NCBI GenBank assembly: GCA_017962025.1 | Contig: JAGCWD010000123.1 | Span: 24,219 to 88,218, forward strand | DNA length: 64,000 nt | Reading direction: 5' to 3' | Source of the DNA: Bacteroidales bacterium | GTDB lineage: Bacteria; Bacteroidota; Bacteroidia; Bacteroidales; UBA932 | Shown: in pieces, positions 16,293 through 24,123 of the stretch | How positions within the stretch are numbered: the stretch's first letter is position 1 | Layout of the letters: every line of letters starts with the position of its first letter | The notes under the pieces: model-generated | What the model was told of the DNA's origin: nothing | Databases searched by the model: none | Seen by the model: the letters and a program-made list of their open reading frames with translations, nothing else | Made by a program: the position numbers and the translations under genes

Positions 16293-18856
16293 CGGCTGTG
16301 ATAGCCGGTAAAGCCGTCAATCCGTCCAAGGGCATTCTTGTCGAGAAGGTCCTTTACGGATGGTTTAGCAGCCTTTAAGGAGTCCAGGAAGGCCAGGTTG
16401 GCCTCGCTCTTGAAAAGGCGTTCCTCCGTGGCGCCGTAAACAATGGTTGCATTTGACGGATTCAGGGTGCGCATACCGTTCTCGTTCCTTCCCTGAAGGA
16501 CATAGAAGGTATCTCCTGCCTTGTTGGCCTTCTTAAGGTCATATCCCAGGGCATCCCTTTCGTATAGAGCGGTCTCTGCGACCAGGCCGGCACCATCCCG
16601 TTCATCCTTGTCCGCGGTGTTGAAACAGATTACCAGTTTGAGGGAAGAGAATTCCGTGCAGAAATGGAAATCACCTCCGCTGTCCATGAATCCGGCTTCC
16701 GGACCATGTCCGTATCGCGGGATCAGGGAGTTCTCTATCGCCTCTACCTTTCCCTTGTTCCAAGTTATGCTGTTGGTCTCAACGGTGTCCCTCTGCCACT
16801 TTCCTCCGGGCAAGGCCAGGTAACCGGCCGTTGATGAATCGTATTTGGTCGGGACTGCCAGGATCCCGGTGCACCATTCGTGAAGTCCGAACACGTCAAC
16901 GGCTGCCCGCACCTGCTCGAGTTGTGACCCTGAGCAGACCCAGATGTCAAAGCCCTTGTCTTTGAGGGCCTTCCAAAGCTCTTTCAGCTCTTCTGTAACA
17001 GAGATGCCGCTTGTCCATGAGCACGGCCTTTCCCCGCCCCAGTGGACAATTGAGGTTTCAACATCCTTGAATGATTCATGGGACGCTTTTGACAGGGCAT
17101 AGATCTGGTCGTTGGTCATTCCATGGAACCAGGAAGTCAACCAGGAGATACAGACATCTTTCGGTTCCACCTGATAGACCAGGTTGTAGAGACCGTACAT
17201 CTTTGTGGCAAAATCCAGCCAGGAAGGATCCTTGTGTAGGGCTGCGGTATCGGACGGAGCCATCCCTTCCGCAGAGAAAGGACCGAATTTCTTGTAGAGT
17301 GCGGAATAGTCCCAGCAAATATCTTCAATCCACTCGGAGCAGAGGTCCATTCTGGTCAGGTCCCGGGAAAGGACGTTCCTCATGTCCTTGGGGTCAATTT
17401 CGAATGCCATCATCATCGGTTGGAAAGGAACCATCTGGTACTGTATGTCGAAAATGCTGGTGGTGTTGTCGAAGTCGAAAACAACGTAGGGACTATTCAC
17501 AGTCATCTGGCCACCCTCTCCGTAAGTTTCGAGGAAGTCATTGATGGCTGTTTTAACGTCAGGAGCCCATCCGGGGAGCATGACTTGGCCGTTAGTTGCC
17601 ACAGGAAGCTTGAAGTTGGTGTATTTCTCCCTTGTGACAGAATACCATCGGTTAAGGTGGTTGTTTGGAGTTTCGAGGACGAATTTATAGAATTTTGAAG
17701 AAGGCAGGGTTGTAAGGTCAACGCGGAAGGTACCATCCTTTGCCGGAACGGTTCCTACCTTTATCCATTCATCCTTCCCTCCTTCCTTGAAATTGTTGCC
17801 GGTGGCTGCCCATACATTGACCGAGGCTTTCTTGTTGAGGCATTCCCATTTAAGGTCAACATAATTGTCGTAGGGAAGAAGGTCCATCTCCATTATGTCA
17901 ACCTTGCCTATAAAAGGCATTCCGTCCTGTTCCCAAAGGACATCCTTTGGAATATTAAAACCGAGGAAGCGGCAGATTGAGGGAGCGATGTCGGTAATGG
18001 CAGATTTCCCGCTCTTCATCCTCTCGTTGACTTTCTGGTTTGTAGCAACCCAGGTTGTCCTTTCGCGCTCGGTCTGGTTTCCGTGGCCATATCCCATGAA
18101 ATCGCGTCCGTGGTCGGTAGTGACCACTATCATCCATTCTTCGTTGAAATGGGCCTCGCGGTATTTGACAGCCTCCCAGACCCGTCCGATCTGTCTGTCG
18201 GCCAGCCGGACGGATTCGTCGAATGTTTCTCCGTTGCCGAAAGTATGTCCGGCATCATCGGTGTACCACAGATAGACCCAACTTAGGTCCGGGGCGTTTT
18301 CCTTTATGCACTTCGCCGCTTCTTTGGAGACATGTTCGTCTATGTCCAGGATGTGAAGGTCATGCGCCTTATGGGGGAAGGCCGCCTCGTCCAGTTCGTA
18401 ACCATCACGCACATAGTCAATCTTGAGGTTGCCCGTTTCGGGCTTTCCCTCGCCGATAAGGACGGTCCTGTTGTCAATCCAGCTTGAGAACAACCCGGTT
18501 GTCACCGGCCTGCCCTGTTCCTTGGCGATTCTGAAGATTGTCCAATAGTTGTAGTTTGGTTCCAGGTTGCTGTTTCCTGGCACATTGTGCTTGTTGACCC
18601 AAGTTGAAGTCAGGAGGTCAGTATATCCGACAGCCGAAATTGTCGGAGTCTGGTCATAACGTCCGACTGTCCCTCCGACATAACTCCGGCCATATGCTCC
18701 CCTGGAGGATATTTCCCGGATGGCAGGAAGGTCCAGCCTTTCGACCATGTCGGCCGGTACTCCGTCAATGATTATGTAAACGGCTTTTTTCTCCTTGGTT
18801 TGTTTGCAACCCAACAGGCAAACGAAGGCTAACAGTAGAGTTAGTATTTTTTTCAT
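16289..18856 (-). CDS. Lipoprotein fusion: alkaline-phosphatase-superfamily phosphodiesterase + HAD phosphatase
   Basis: 855 residues with a lipoprotein signal (LLLAFVCLLGC). Residues about 25-330 match type I phosphodiesterase/nucleotide pyrophosphatase folds: VYIIIDGVPADM (metal Asp), TPTISAVGYTDLLTS (nucleophile region), WYTDDAGHTFG and TTDHGRDFMGYGHG (metal ligands). About 330-430 is a linker with a strand-rich piece. From about 455 an HAD-type phosphatase begins: VFDFDNTTS (DxDxT), WVCSGSQLEQV (motif II Ser), a Lys in NKGKVEAI, and GFMDSGGDFHF (motif III). One chain would carry out phosphodiester cleavage and then phosphomonoester release. Phosphocholine-type substrates are a guess, prompted by similarity of the HAD motif to PchP-like enzymes. 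Confidence 0.78.
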   Translation of the reverse strand: MKKILTLLLAFVCLLGCKQTKEKKAVYIIIDGVPADMVERLDLPAIREISSRGAYGRSYVGGTVGRYDQTPTISAVGYTDLLTSTWVNKHNVPGNSNLEPNYNYWTIFRIAKEQGRPVTTGLFSSWIDNRTVLIGEGKPETGNLKIDYVRDGYELDEAAFPHKAHDLHILDIDEHVSKEAAKCIKENAPDLSWVYLWYTDDAGHTFGNGETFDESVRLADRQIGRVWEAVKYREAHFNEEWMIVVTTDHGRDFMGYGHGNQTERERTTWVATNQKVNERMKSGKSAITDIAPSICRFLGFNIPKDVLWEQDGMPFIGKVDIMEMDLLPYDNYVDLKWECLNKKASVNVWAATGNNFKEGGKDEWIKVGTVPAKDGTFRVDLTTLPSSKFYKFVLETPNNHLNRWYSVTREKYTNFKLPVATNGQVMLPGWAPDVKTAINDFLETYGEGGQMTVNSPYVVFDFDNTTSIFDIQYQMVPFQPMMMAFEIDPKDMRNVLSRDLTRMDLCSEWIEDICWDYSALYKKFGPFSAEGMAPSDTAALHKDPSWLDFATKMYGLYNLVYQVEPKDVCISWLTSWFHGMTNDQIYALSKASHESFKDVETSIVHWGGERPCSWTSGISVTEELKELWKALKDKGFDIWVCSGSQLEQVRAAVDVFGLHEWCTGILAVPTKYDSSTAGYLALPGGKWQRDTVETNSITWNKGKVEAIENSLIPRYGHGPEAGFMDSGGDFHFCTEFSSLKLVICFNTADKDERDGAGLVAETALYERDALGYDLKKANKAGDTFYVLQGRNENGMRTLNPSNATIVYGATEERLFKSEANLAFLDSLKAAKPSVKDLLDKNALGRIDGFTGYHSR

Positions 18857-18878
18857 TTGATAGAACGGATTGGTAGTA

Positions 18879-18886
18879 CAAAGATC
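18879..18886 (-). promoter_or_regulatory. Candidate -7 element for the AP/HAD gene
   Basis: GATCTTTG on the minus strand, 7 of 8 to TAnnTTTG, about 22 bases before the gene start. Confidence 0.4.
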
Positions 18887-18923
18887 GGAAATTAATGCTT
18901 ATCTTGTAAAAAAATCCATCAAC

Positions 18924-19112
18924 ATGTGGTCAACCATCATCTACATCATCGGCCTTGTCCTTGCGATACTCGCCGTCCTTGACATCTTCAAGAAACCGAT
19001 TTCACTGGTAGGAAAGATCATCTGCTCCGTCATCGTGCTTGTGACAAGCTGGATAGGTCTTGCGGTCTATTATTTATATGCCAAGAACCACATCACCGAG
19101 TGGTTTAAATAG
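18924..19112 (+). CDS. Small membrane protein resembling PLDc_N-type two-helix proteins
   Basis: 62 residues from the ATG at 18924; a longer frame from 18870 would start in the promoter region. Two hydrophobic helices, residues about 5-20 (IIYIIGLVLAILAVLDIF) and about 30-48 (IICSVIVLVTSWIGLAVYYL), separated by a short basic turn with Lys-Lys-Pro. The pattern resembles the phospholipase D N-terminal (PLDc_N) module seen alone in many Bacteroidota. It precedes the secreted toroid protein by 10 bp, so the two share a transcript. Function unknown. Confidence 0.6.
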   Translation: MWSTIIYIIGLVLAILAVLDIFKKPISLVGKIICSVIVLVTSWIGLAVYYLYAKNHITEWFK

Positions 19113-19122
19113 CGTAATCGAA

Positions 19123-21162
19123 GTGAAAAGACTCTTTTGTTTGTCGGCGCTGCTGGTTGCTCTGGTAGTGCCAGGTTTTGTCATGTCTGCCCAGACCTGG
19201 TTTCTGGTAAAAGACGGAAGGGTCGTTTTTACTGATGGGACAGACACCCTCCGTACTCCGTCTGAAGGTCTGTGGTCTGTTGCTACCGGTTGGAAAGACG
19301 ACTGGATGAGCGATTGGACCCATGTAAAGGCAACTAAAGTTGAAAAAACGGGCGATTGGACAATCCTAAAAGGCTCTGCCGGATTCAAGGAAGGCGAGTT
19401 GGAACTTACGGATTCATATTCCGTGACTCCTGAAGGCTTGGTAAGGTGTGTCCGCCGTTTTGAGTGGACGGGAGAGGATACCCTTCGCAACGTGACCTTG
19501 TCGGTAAGGTTACAGGAAAAGGGGAACGGCCTGTCCCTGTTCGCCCCCGGGATCGTCTATTACGGCAACAAGAACGGAGCCTCGGTCAACCCCGAACTGA
19601 TAGCCACATGGGACAGCCGTCCTGGAGAGATAGCAGTTTTCGAAGATCACAGGTATCCAATGCCTTTCGTGATGCTTGAGAACCCCTCTTCCCTCAGGGC
19701 GGTTGCTGTACATACTACTCCGTCACCGGTCCGTGGGGCAGTCCTGTCGGATCAGTGGTGGTCGCTTGGCGCAGAGGCCCGCGATGGATTCACGGAGATA
19801 GTCATGTATTCGGGCCCTATCGGATACAATGGACACAAGAGCGCCGCAAAGGCCCGCCAAAGGACCTTTATGCGATATTCAGACACCTTCATCGACCTGG
19901 AGCCGGGAAGGGTGGTGGAGAAAGAGTATTATATCGATCTTTATGCCATCGCCCGCAAGGGAACCGGGTTCCAGAGACCGGTTTATACTTCCCTTGACTT
20001 TTACAAACCATATGATGCTGACCGATTTCCTTCTTTCAAGGAGATAGTGGACACCAAATACCGTTTTGCCCTGTCCCGCTGGATGGAAAATGATGTTGCG
20101 GCAGGCTTCGACATGTACGATTCGCGTTATTCCAGAAAGGACATTGTGATGGGTTGGTGTGGTCAGGCGGACTCTCCGGGCTATTCATTCCAGGTTCTTT
20201 CCAGCAGACTTAAGGATCCTTCAATTCACGAAAAGGTCCAGAGGAGCCTGGATTTCCTTACGGACTGCAAGTTCCTGGAAAACGGGTTGTTCGCTGTCAG
20301 ATATGATTTCCTTAAAGGAGGTTGGGACCAAGGTGACCCAGTCTCCTGCGGCCAGGCGATGTACAATTTTGCCAAGGCAATCGAAACCTCCCGAAGGACC
20401 GGGGAGTATAACACTTCTAAATGGGAAAAGTTCCTCCGTAAGGCCTGCGACGGCGTTTCCGACCTTATCCTTTCTAAAGAGTGGAACCCCAAGTCAACAG
20501 CAGAGGGATTCTATATCGCCCCTCTGGCCATCGCATCCGATCTGTTCCGCAACAGGCGTTACAGGCAAGCTGCGGAGAAAGCGGCCGGAGAGTTCGCTTC
20601 GAGGCATTTTGAGATGGACGGTTGTTACTGGGGAGGAACACTCGATGCTACCTGTGAGGACAAGGAAGGTTCCTGGGCAGCGTTCCAGGGATTCCTGGAA
20701 TGCTATGAAAGATTCCAGGACAAGAAGTATCTTGACTGGGCAAAGCATGCGATGGACGTATGCCTGAGCTATGTGGTTGTGTGGGATATTCCACTGCCTG
20801 CAGGACGGATGGCCGACCATAATTTCAAGACAACGGGATGGACTGTGGTTTCAGCACAGAACCAGCACATTGACGTGTACGGAGTTCTTTTTGCTCCGGA
20901 AGTCTGCAAAATGGGACGGTATCTGGGCGATGAGAGGCTGGTGAAACTGTCCAAGGTGATGTTCCGTACCTGTTTCCAGCTTACCGATGCTTACGGCAGC
21001 CAGGGAGAGCAGCTCCAGCACACCAATTTCGCCCAGCAAGGAGACATGTCAAATGTCCATAAACTTCGTGGAGGCTATTCAGAGCACTGGACTGTTTTCT
21101 GGATCACCACCCACTTCCTCAATGCTGCCGCCCGTTTCGTAGAGATGGGTGAAGACGTCTAA
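19123..21162 (+). CDS. Secreted protein with six-hairpin (alpha-toroid) domain, glycosidase-like
   Basis: 679 residues starting at GTG 19123, which begins a clear signal peptide (RLFCLSALLVALVVPGFVMSA). Residues about 25-300 are strand-rich, resembling the beta-sandwich N-terminal part of several polysaccharide-active enzymes. Residues about 310-670 are helical with the repeat pattern of an (alpha/alpha)6 toroid: YSFQVLSSRL, GGWDQGDPVSCGQAMYNFAK, GSWAAFQGFLECYERFQD, RMADHNFKTTGWTVVSAQNQ. Such folds occur in glycoside hydrolases and lyases. I cannot place it in a numbered family or name catalytic residues with confidence; conserved-looking Asp and His residues in DQGD and QHIDVYG are candidates. 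Confidence 0.62.
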   Translation: MKRLFCLSALLVALVVPGFVMSAQTWFLVKDGRVVFTDGTDTLRTPSEGLWSVATGWKDDWMSDWTHVKATKVEKTGDWTILKGSAGFKEGELELTDSYSVTPEGLVRCVRRFEWTGEDTLRNVTLSVRLQEKGNGLSLFAPGIVYYGNKNGASVNPELIATWDSRPGEIAVFEDHRYPMPFVMLENPSSLRAVAVHTTPSPVRGAVLSDQWWSLGAEARDGFTEIVMYSGPIGYNGHKSAAKARQRTFMRYSDTFIDLEPGRVVEKEYYIDLYAIARKGTGFQRPVYTSLDFYKPYDADRFPSFKEIVDTKYRFALSRWMENDVAAGFDMYDSRYSRKDIVMGWCGQADSPGYSFQVLSSRLKDPSIHEKVQRSLDFLTDCKFLENGLFAVRYDFLKGGWDQGDPVSCGQAMYNFAKAIETSRRTGEYNTSKWEKFLRKACDGVSDLILSKEWNPKSTAEGFYIAPLAIASDLFRNRRYRQAAEKAAGEFASRHFEMDGCYWGGTLDATCEDKEGSWAAFQGFLECYERFQDKKYLDWAKHAMDVCLSYVVVWDIPLPAGRMADHNFKTTGWTVVSAQNQHIDVYGVLFAPEVCKMGRYLGDERLVKLSKVMFRTCFQLTDAYGSQGEQLQHTNFAQQGDMSNVHKLRGGYSEHWTVFWITTHFLNAAARFVEMGEDV

Positions 21163-21926
21163 AGATGTCTTTGGCTGAATTCGCAGCCGCACCAGGTTTG
21201 GTTGTATAGGGCGCAGGACTTTATCAGGAAGTTCCTGCGCTCTTGCAGTCCGCCCTTTCTCCAGTTCTGCGGCCACCAGATCAGACGCGGCACATTTGCC
21301 TTGTCAGGAGAGGATATACCTCCCCGGGACGTCTCGCTTCGCTCGACCCCACCGCTCGCTTCGCTCTGCTCCGCTCCGGTCCCCCCTCTTAACGTGCCGA
21401 GGGTGGCAGTGCCCGGGGGAGGTATATCCTCTCCCGACAAAGAAGCAACGGCACGGCGACCGGCTTCATCGACTTGGGAGAAGACTTTCCAGCGGGAGGA
21501 TGCGAGGGTGGTGGTAAGGATGTCGTAGCCATGGGAAACGGCATATTCCGCTGCCCTGCGAAGCCTGAATTCAAAACAGGCAATGCAGCGCGGACCTCGC
21601 TCCGGCCCGGAGAGAGTACCTGTCGGAACACAGCGGGACTTTACGAAATCCAGCCAGGCATCGTGGTCATATTCATCATCTGTGACTTCCAGTCCGAAGG
21701 TGGCGGCGTAACGGGCGAGCTCGTCGCGGCGCTTGACATATTCATTGAATGGAACGATGTTCGAGTTGCTGAAATAGAGCCCTGGCCGCAGGCCTTCGTT
21801 AACCATCCATTCTAGGATGGCTGTAGAGCAGGGTCCGCAGCAGCAATGAAGCAGGATGCGATCCCTTTTCAGATCACACCCTTCCGGAAGCTCCGGTTTG
21901 AAAGTACAGCCATCAAAATGCTCCAT
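21159..21926 (-). CDS. queH: Epoxyqueuosine reductase QueH, with in-frame palindromic insertion
   Basis: 255 residues. QueH reduces epoxyqueuosine to queuosine in tRNA and contains iron and a 4Fe-4S cluster. The Cys ladder is complete: HCCCGPCS at 27-34, RCIACFEFRL around 113-122, and WCGCEFS at 245-251. Between AGRRAVA (residues 155-161) and ANVPRLIWWPQNWRKGGL lies an extra Pro/Gly/Ser/Glu-rich segment, residues about 163-209, absent from the family pattern as I know it. It is encoded exactly by the 140-bp inverted-repeat element at 21301-21440. The frame stays open, and the cluster ligands lie outside the insert, so the enzyme may still work. It converges on the toroid gene with a four-base overlap. 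Confidence 0.9.
   Translation of the reverse strand: MEHFDGCTFKPELPEGCDLKRDRILLHCCCGPCSTAILEWMVNEGLRPGLYFSNSNIVPFNEYVKRRDELARYAATFGLEVTDDEYDHDAWLDFVKSRCVPTGTLSGPERGPRCIACFEFRLRRAAEYAVSHGYDILTTTLASSRWKVFSQVDEAGRRAVASLSGEDIPPPGTATLGTLRGGTGAEQSEASGGVERSETSRGGISSPDKANVPRLIWWPQNWRKGGLQERRNFLIKSCALYNQTWCGCEFSQRHL
21301..21440. mobile_element. 140-bp palindromic element inserted in frame in queH
   Basis: The arms at 21301-21325 and 21416-21440 are inverted repeats matching at 24 of 25 positions (core GAGAGGATATACCTCCCC). They enclose 90 bp of high GC containing a 12-bp direct repeat CTCGCTTCGCTC at 21333-21344 and 21355-21366. The element adds about 47 codons without a stop in the queH frame. No clear target-site duplication is seen. 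Size and behaviour recall non-autonomous palindromic elements that insert into genes, such as Rickettsia palindromic elements or REP/MITE types; the family is unknown. Confidence 0.75.
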
Positions 21927-22037
21927 CCCTGTTTATTGGCACTGCTAAGATATCAATTATTTCATCTTTGCACAACGTTACATTTCAGCTATTCTTTCGT
22001 CATTAATGTGGCATTGGTATGATTTTTTCGTGAAAAG

Positions 22038-22069
22038 TGTTGCATTCTTGAAAAACATCCGTATATTTG
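22038..22069 (+). promoter_or_regulatory. Promoter of the ABC efflux operon
   Basis: TATATTTG at 22062-22069 is a perfect -7 box. TGTTG at 22038-22042 lies 19 bp upstream in the -33 position. The transcript would start near 22075, about 40 bases before the first ATG. The remaining gap (21927-22037) shows no gene. Confidence 0.65.
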
Positions 22070-22071
22070 CA

Positions 22072-22093
22072 GTGTATTAGTTTAGTAATACAC
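22072..22093. promoter_or_regulatory. Candidate operator palindrome at the ABC operon start site
   Basis: GTGTATTA (22072-22079) and TAATACAC (22086-22093) are perfect inverted repeats around a 6-base spacer, lying just downstream of the -7 box and over the expected transcription start. The geometry fits a dimeric repressor (GntR- or PadR-like operators have this look). No regulator gene is adjacent in the window. Confidence 0.55.
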
Positions 22094-22116
22094 AAAGAAA
22101 CAAACTGAATGAACGT

Positions 22117-22839
22117 ATGCTGATCGAGCTTAAAGACGTCAACAAGACATATTTCGGAGCGCAGCCGCTGCATGTACTGAAGGGAATAAACCTCAATATA
22201 GAAAGAGGTGAGTTCGTGTCCATTATGGGCGCTTCAGGCTCCGGCAAATCCACTCTCCTTAACATACTAGGTATCCTGGACAACTACGATTCGGGAGAAT
22301 ACCGTATCAACGGCAAACTCATCTGGGACCTTACGGAGTCCAAGGCCGCAGAGTATAGGAACAAGATGATAGGATTCATATTCCAGTCTTATAATCTTAT
22401 AGGTTTCAAGACGGCGGTCGAGAACGTCGAACTTCCTCTTTTCTATCAGGGAGTGAGCCGCCACAAACGCCATGAGATGGCCATGGAATACATCGAGCGT
22501 CTAGGACTTAAGGATTGGGCGGGGCACTATCCCAACGAGATGTCCGGAGGCCAGAAGCAAAGGGTCGCCATCGCCAGGGCCCTTGTCACAAAGCCTGACA
22601 TTATCCTGGCTGACGAGCCAACGGGAGCCCTTGACTCCAAGACTTCTATCGAAATCATGGACCTTCTCAAAGAACTCAATGAGAGGGAAAAACTCACGAT
22701 AATCGTCGTCACCCATGAGAGTGGCGTGGCAAACTACACCAACAGGATAATCCACATCAAGGACGGAGTCATTGGTCAGATTGAAGAAAACCGTGCCCAT
22801 GATTCCGTAAGGTTTGGAAGCGAAGGAATGCTCAAATAG
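22117..22839 (+). CDS. ABC transporter ATP-binding protein (MacB/LolD type)
   Basis: 240 residues. It is a complete nucleotide-binding domain: Walker A GASGSGKST near 38-46, Q-loop in FIFQSYNLIG, signature MSGGQKQRVAIARAL near 142-156, Walker B IILADEPTGALDSK, and the His switch in VVTHES. The Q-loop and EPTGALD form are typical of the MacB/LolD/FtsE group that powers mechanotransmission rather than classical transport. First gene of a five-gene operon with two FtsX-fold permeases, a periplasmic adaptor and a TolC-like channel. Confidence 0.96.
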   Translation: MLIELKDVNKTYFGAQPLHVLKGINLNIERGEFVSIMGASGSGKSTLLNILGILDNYDSGEYRINGKLIWDLTESKAAEYRNKMIGFIFQSYNLIGFKTAVENVELPLFYQGVSRHKRHEMAMEYIERLGLKDWAGHYPNEMSGGQKQRVAIARALVTKPDIILADEPTGALDSKTSIEIMDLLKELNEREKLTIIVVTHESGVANYTNRIIHIKDGVIGQIEENRAHDSVRFGSEGMLK

Positions 22840-22848
22840 ACGGAAACC

Positions 22849-24111
22849 ATGCTGGATCTTTTTTCGGAAATATGGAGCACCCTGCGGCAGAACAAGCTGC
22901 GCACCGCCCTTACCGGTTTTGCGGTAAGCTGGGGAATAATAATCATCATAGTGCTTTTGGGTACAGGCAACGGCCTCATGAATGCGCTGATGAACAATGC
23001 CATGGACACAGTCCAGAACATAATCGCCGTCTATCCCGGATCCACCAGCAAACCCTATAACGGAATAAAGGAAAATACGTTTATCCGTTTCAATGACCGC
23101 GACATAGCCTTCTCGGAACAGTTCAGCGAGAAGATAGACAGGGCTTATGGAAGCCTCGACTTCTCCGATACCCTGAGCCTTGGAAAGGAGGCGCTCTCTT
23201 CCTCTATCATGGGAGTCGATCCTCAGCTTAAGGATGTATGGAGGCTTGGATTGGTTGCCGGAAGATTCATCAACAAAAGCGACATAAAGGACCAGAGCAA
23301 GCATATAGTAATAGATGATAATGCTGCGACTCAGTTGCTCGGAGACGACAAGGACTATTCAAAGATCCTGGGCCGCTATATCAACATGGGAAACATCCCG
23401 TTCAAGGTAATAGGCATCGTTGAGGCGGAGGAGCAATCATGGGGACACAATTCCTACATCCCTTATTCAACGGCCAAGACTATGCGCGCGGAGGGTGCCT
23501 GGCTCAGTCGTATCACTATGGAGTTCCATGACCTGGAGACCAAGGAGGCCAACGAAGAATTCGAGAAGAGCTACAAGAGGGCGATGAACATCTTCCACGG
23601 CACGGATCCCGAGGACACCAGGACCACCTTCCTGACTAACTATTACCTTAACAACCAGGAAGTCAGCAAGGCTATCCGCATCATGCGCACAGCCCTCTGG
23701 ATCCTCGGATTCCTGACTCTCCTGAGCGGTATCGTCGGAGTGTCGAACATCATGCTCATTACCGTCAAGGAAAGGATCCATGAGTTCGGTATCCGCAAGG
23801 CTCTGGGAGCAAAGCCGATGTCCATAATGAAGCTTATCGTGGTTGAGAGCGTTGTGATCACAGCATTTTTCGGTTACATCGGAATGGTGATAGGAATGTT
23901 GGCGGACTTTGCCCTTGACAAGACTATCGGTTCCCACCCGATGGACATCGGAATAATGCAGATGTACATATTCAAGAACATCGGAGTCGGTTTCGATGTC
24001 GCAATCAAGGCGACGCTGCTTCTGATAGTAGCCGGAACCATTGCTGGGATCATCCCTGCCTGGAAGGGCGCCAGGGTGCGTCCGATAGAGGCACTGAGGG
24101 CAGAAAAGTAG
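22849..24111 (+). CDS. MacB-like ABC permease, copy 1
   Basis: 420 residues. An N-terminal membrane helix (about 20-45, ALTGFAVSWGIIIIIVLLGTG) is followed by a periplasmic MacB-PCD domain (about 45-270) and three C-terminal helices with the FtsX-type cytoplasmic motif ERIHEFGIRKALGAKPMSIM near 305-325. It pairs with the next gene; both are related but clearly diverged, suggesting a heterodimer with the upstream ATPase. Spacing is 9 bp from the ATPase and 12 bp to copy 2. Confidence 0.93.
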   Translation: MLDLFSEIWSTLRQNKLRTALTGFAVSWGIIIIIVLLGTGNGLMNALMNNAMDTVQNIIAVYPGSTSKPYNGIKENTFIRFNDRDIAFSEQFSEKIDRAYGSLDFSDTLSLGKEALSSSIMGVDPQLKDVWRLGLVAGRFINKSDIKDQSKHIVIDDNAATQLLGDDKDYSKILGRYINMGNIPFKVIGIVEAEEQSWGHNSYIPYSTAKTMRAEGAWLSRITMEFHDLETKEANEEFEKSYKRAMNIFHGTDPEDTRTTFLTNYYLNNQEVSKAIRIMRTALWILGFLTLLSGIVGVSNIMLITVKERIHEFGIRKALGAKPMSIMKLIVVESVVITAFFGYIGMVIGMLADFALDKTIGSHPMDIGIMQMYIFKNIGVGFDVAIKATLLLIVAGTIAGIIPAWKGARVRPIEALRAEK

Positions 24112-24123
24112 GAGGGAGGAGCC

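Noticed and set aside
21301-21440. The queH hairpin as an ordinary transcription terminator
   Set aside because: It lies inside the coding frame, the arms are separated by 90 bp, and no T run follows either arm.
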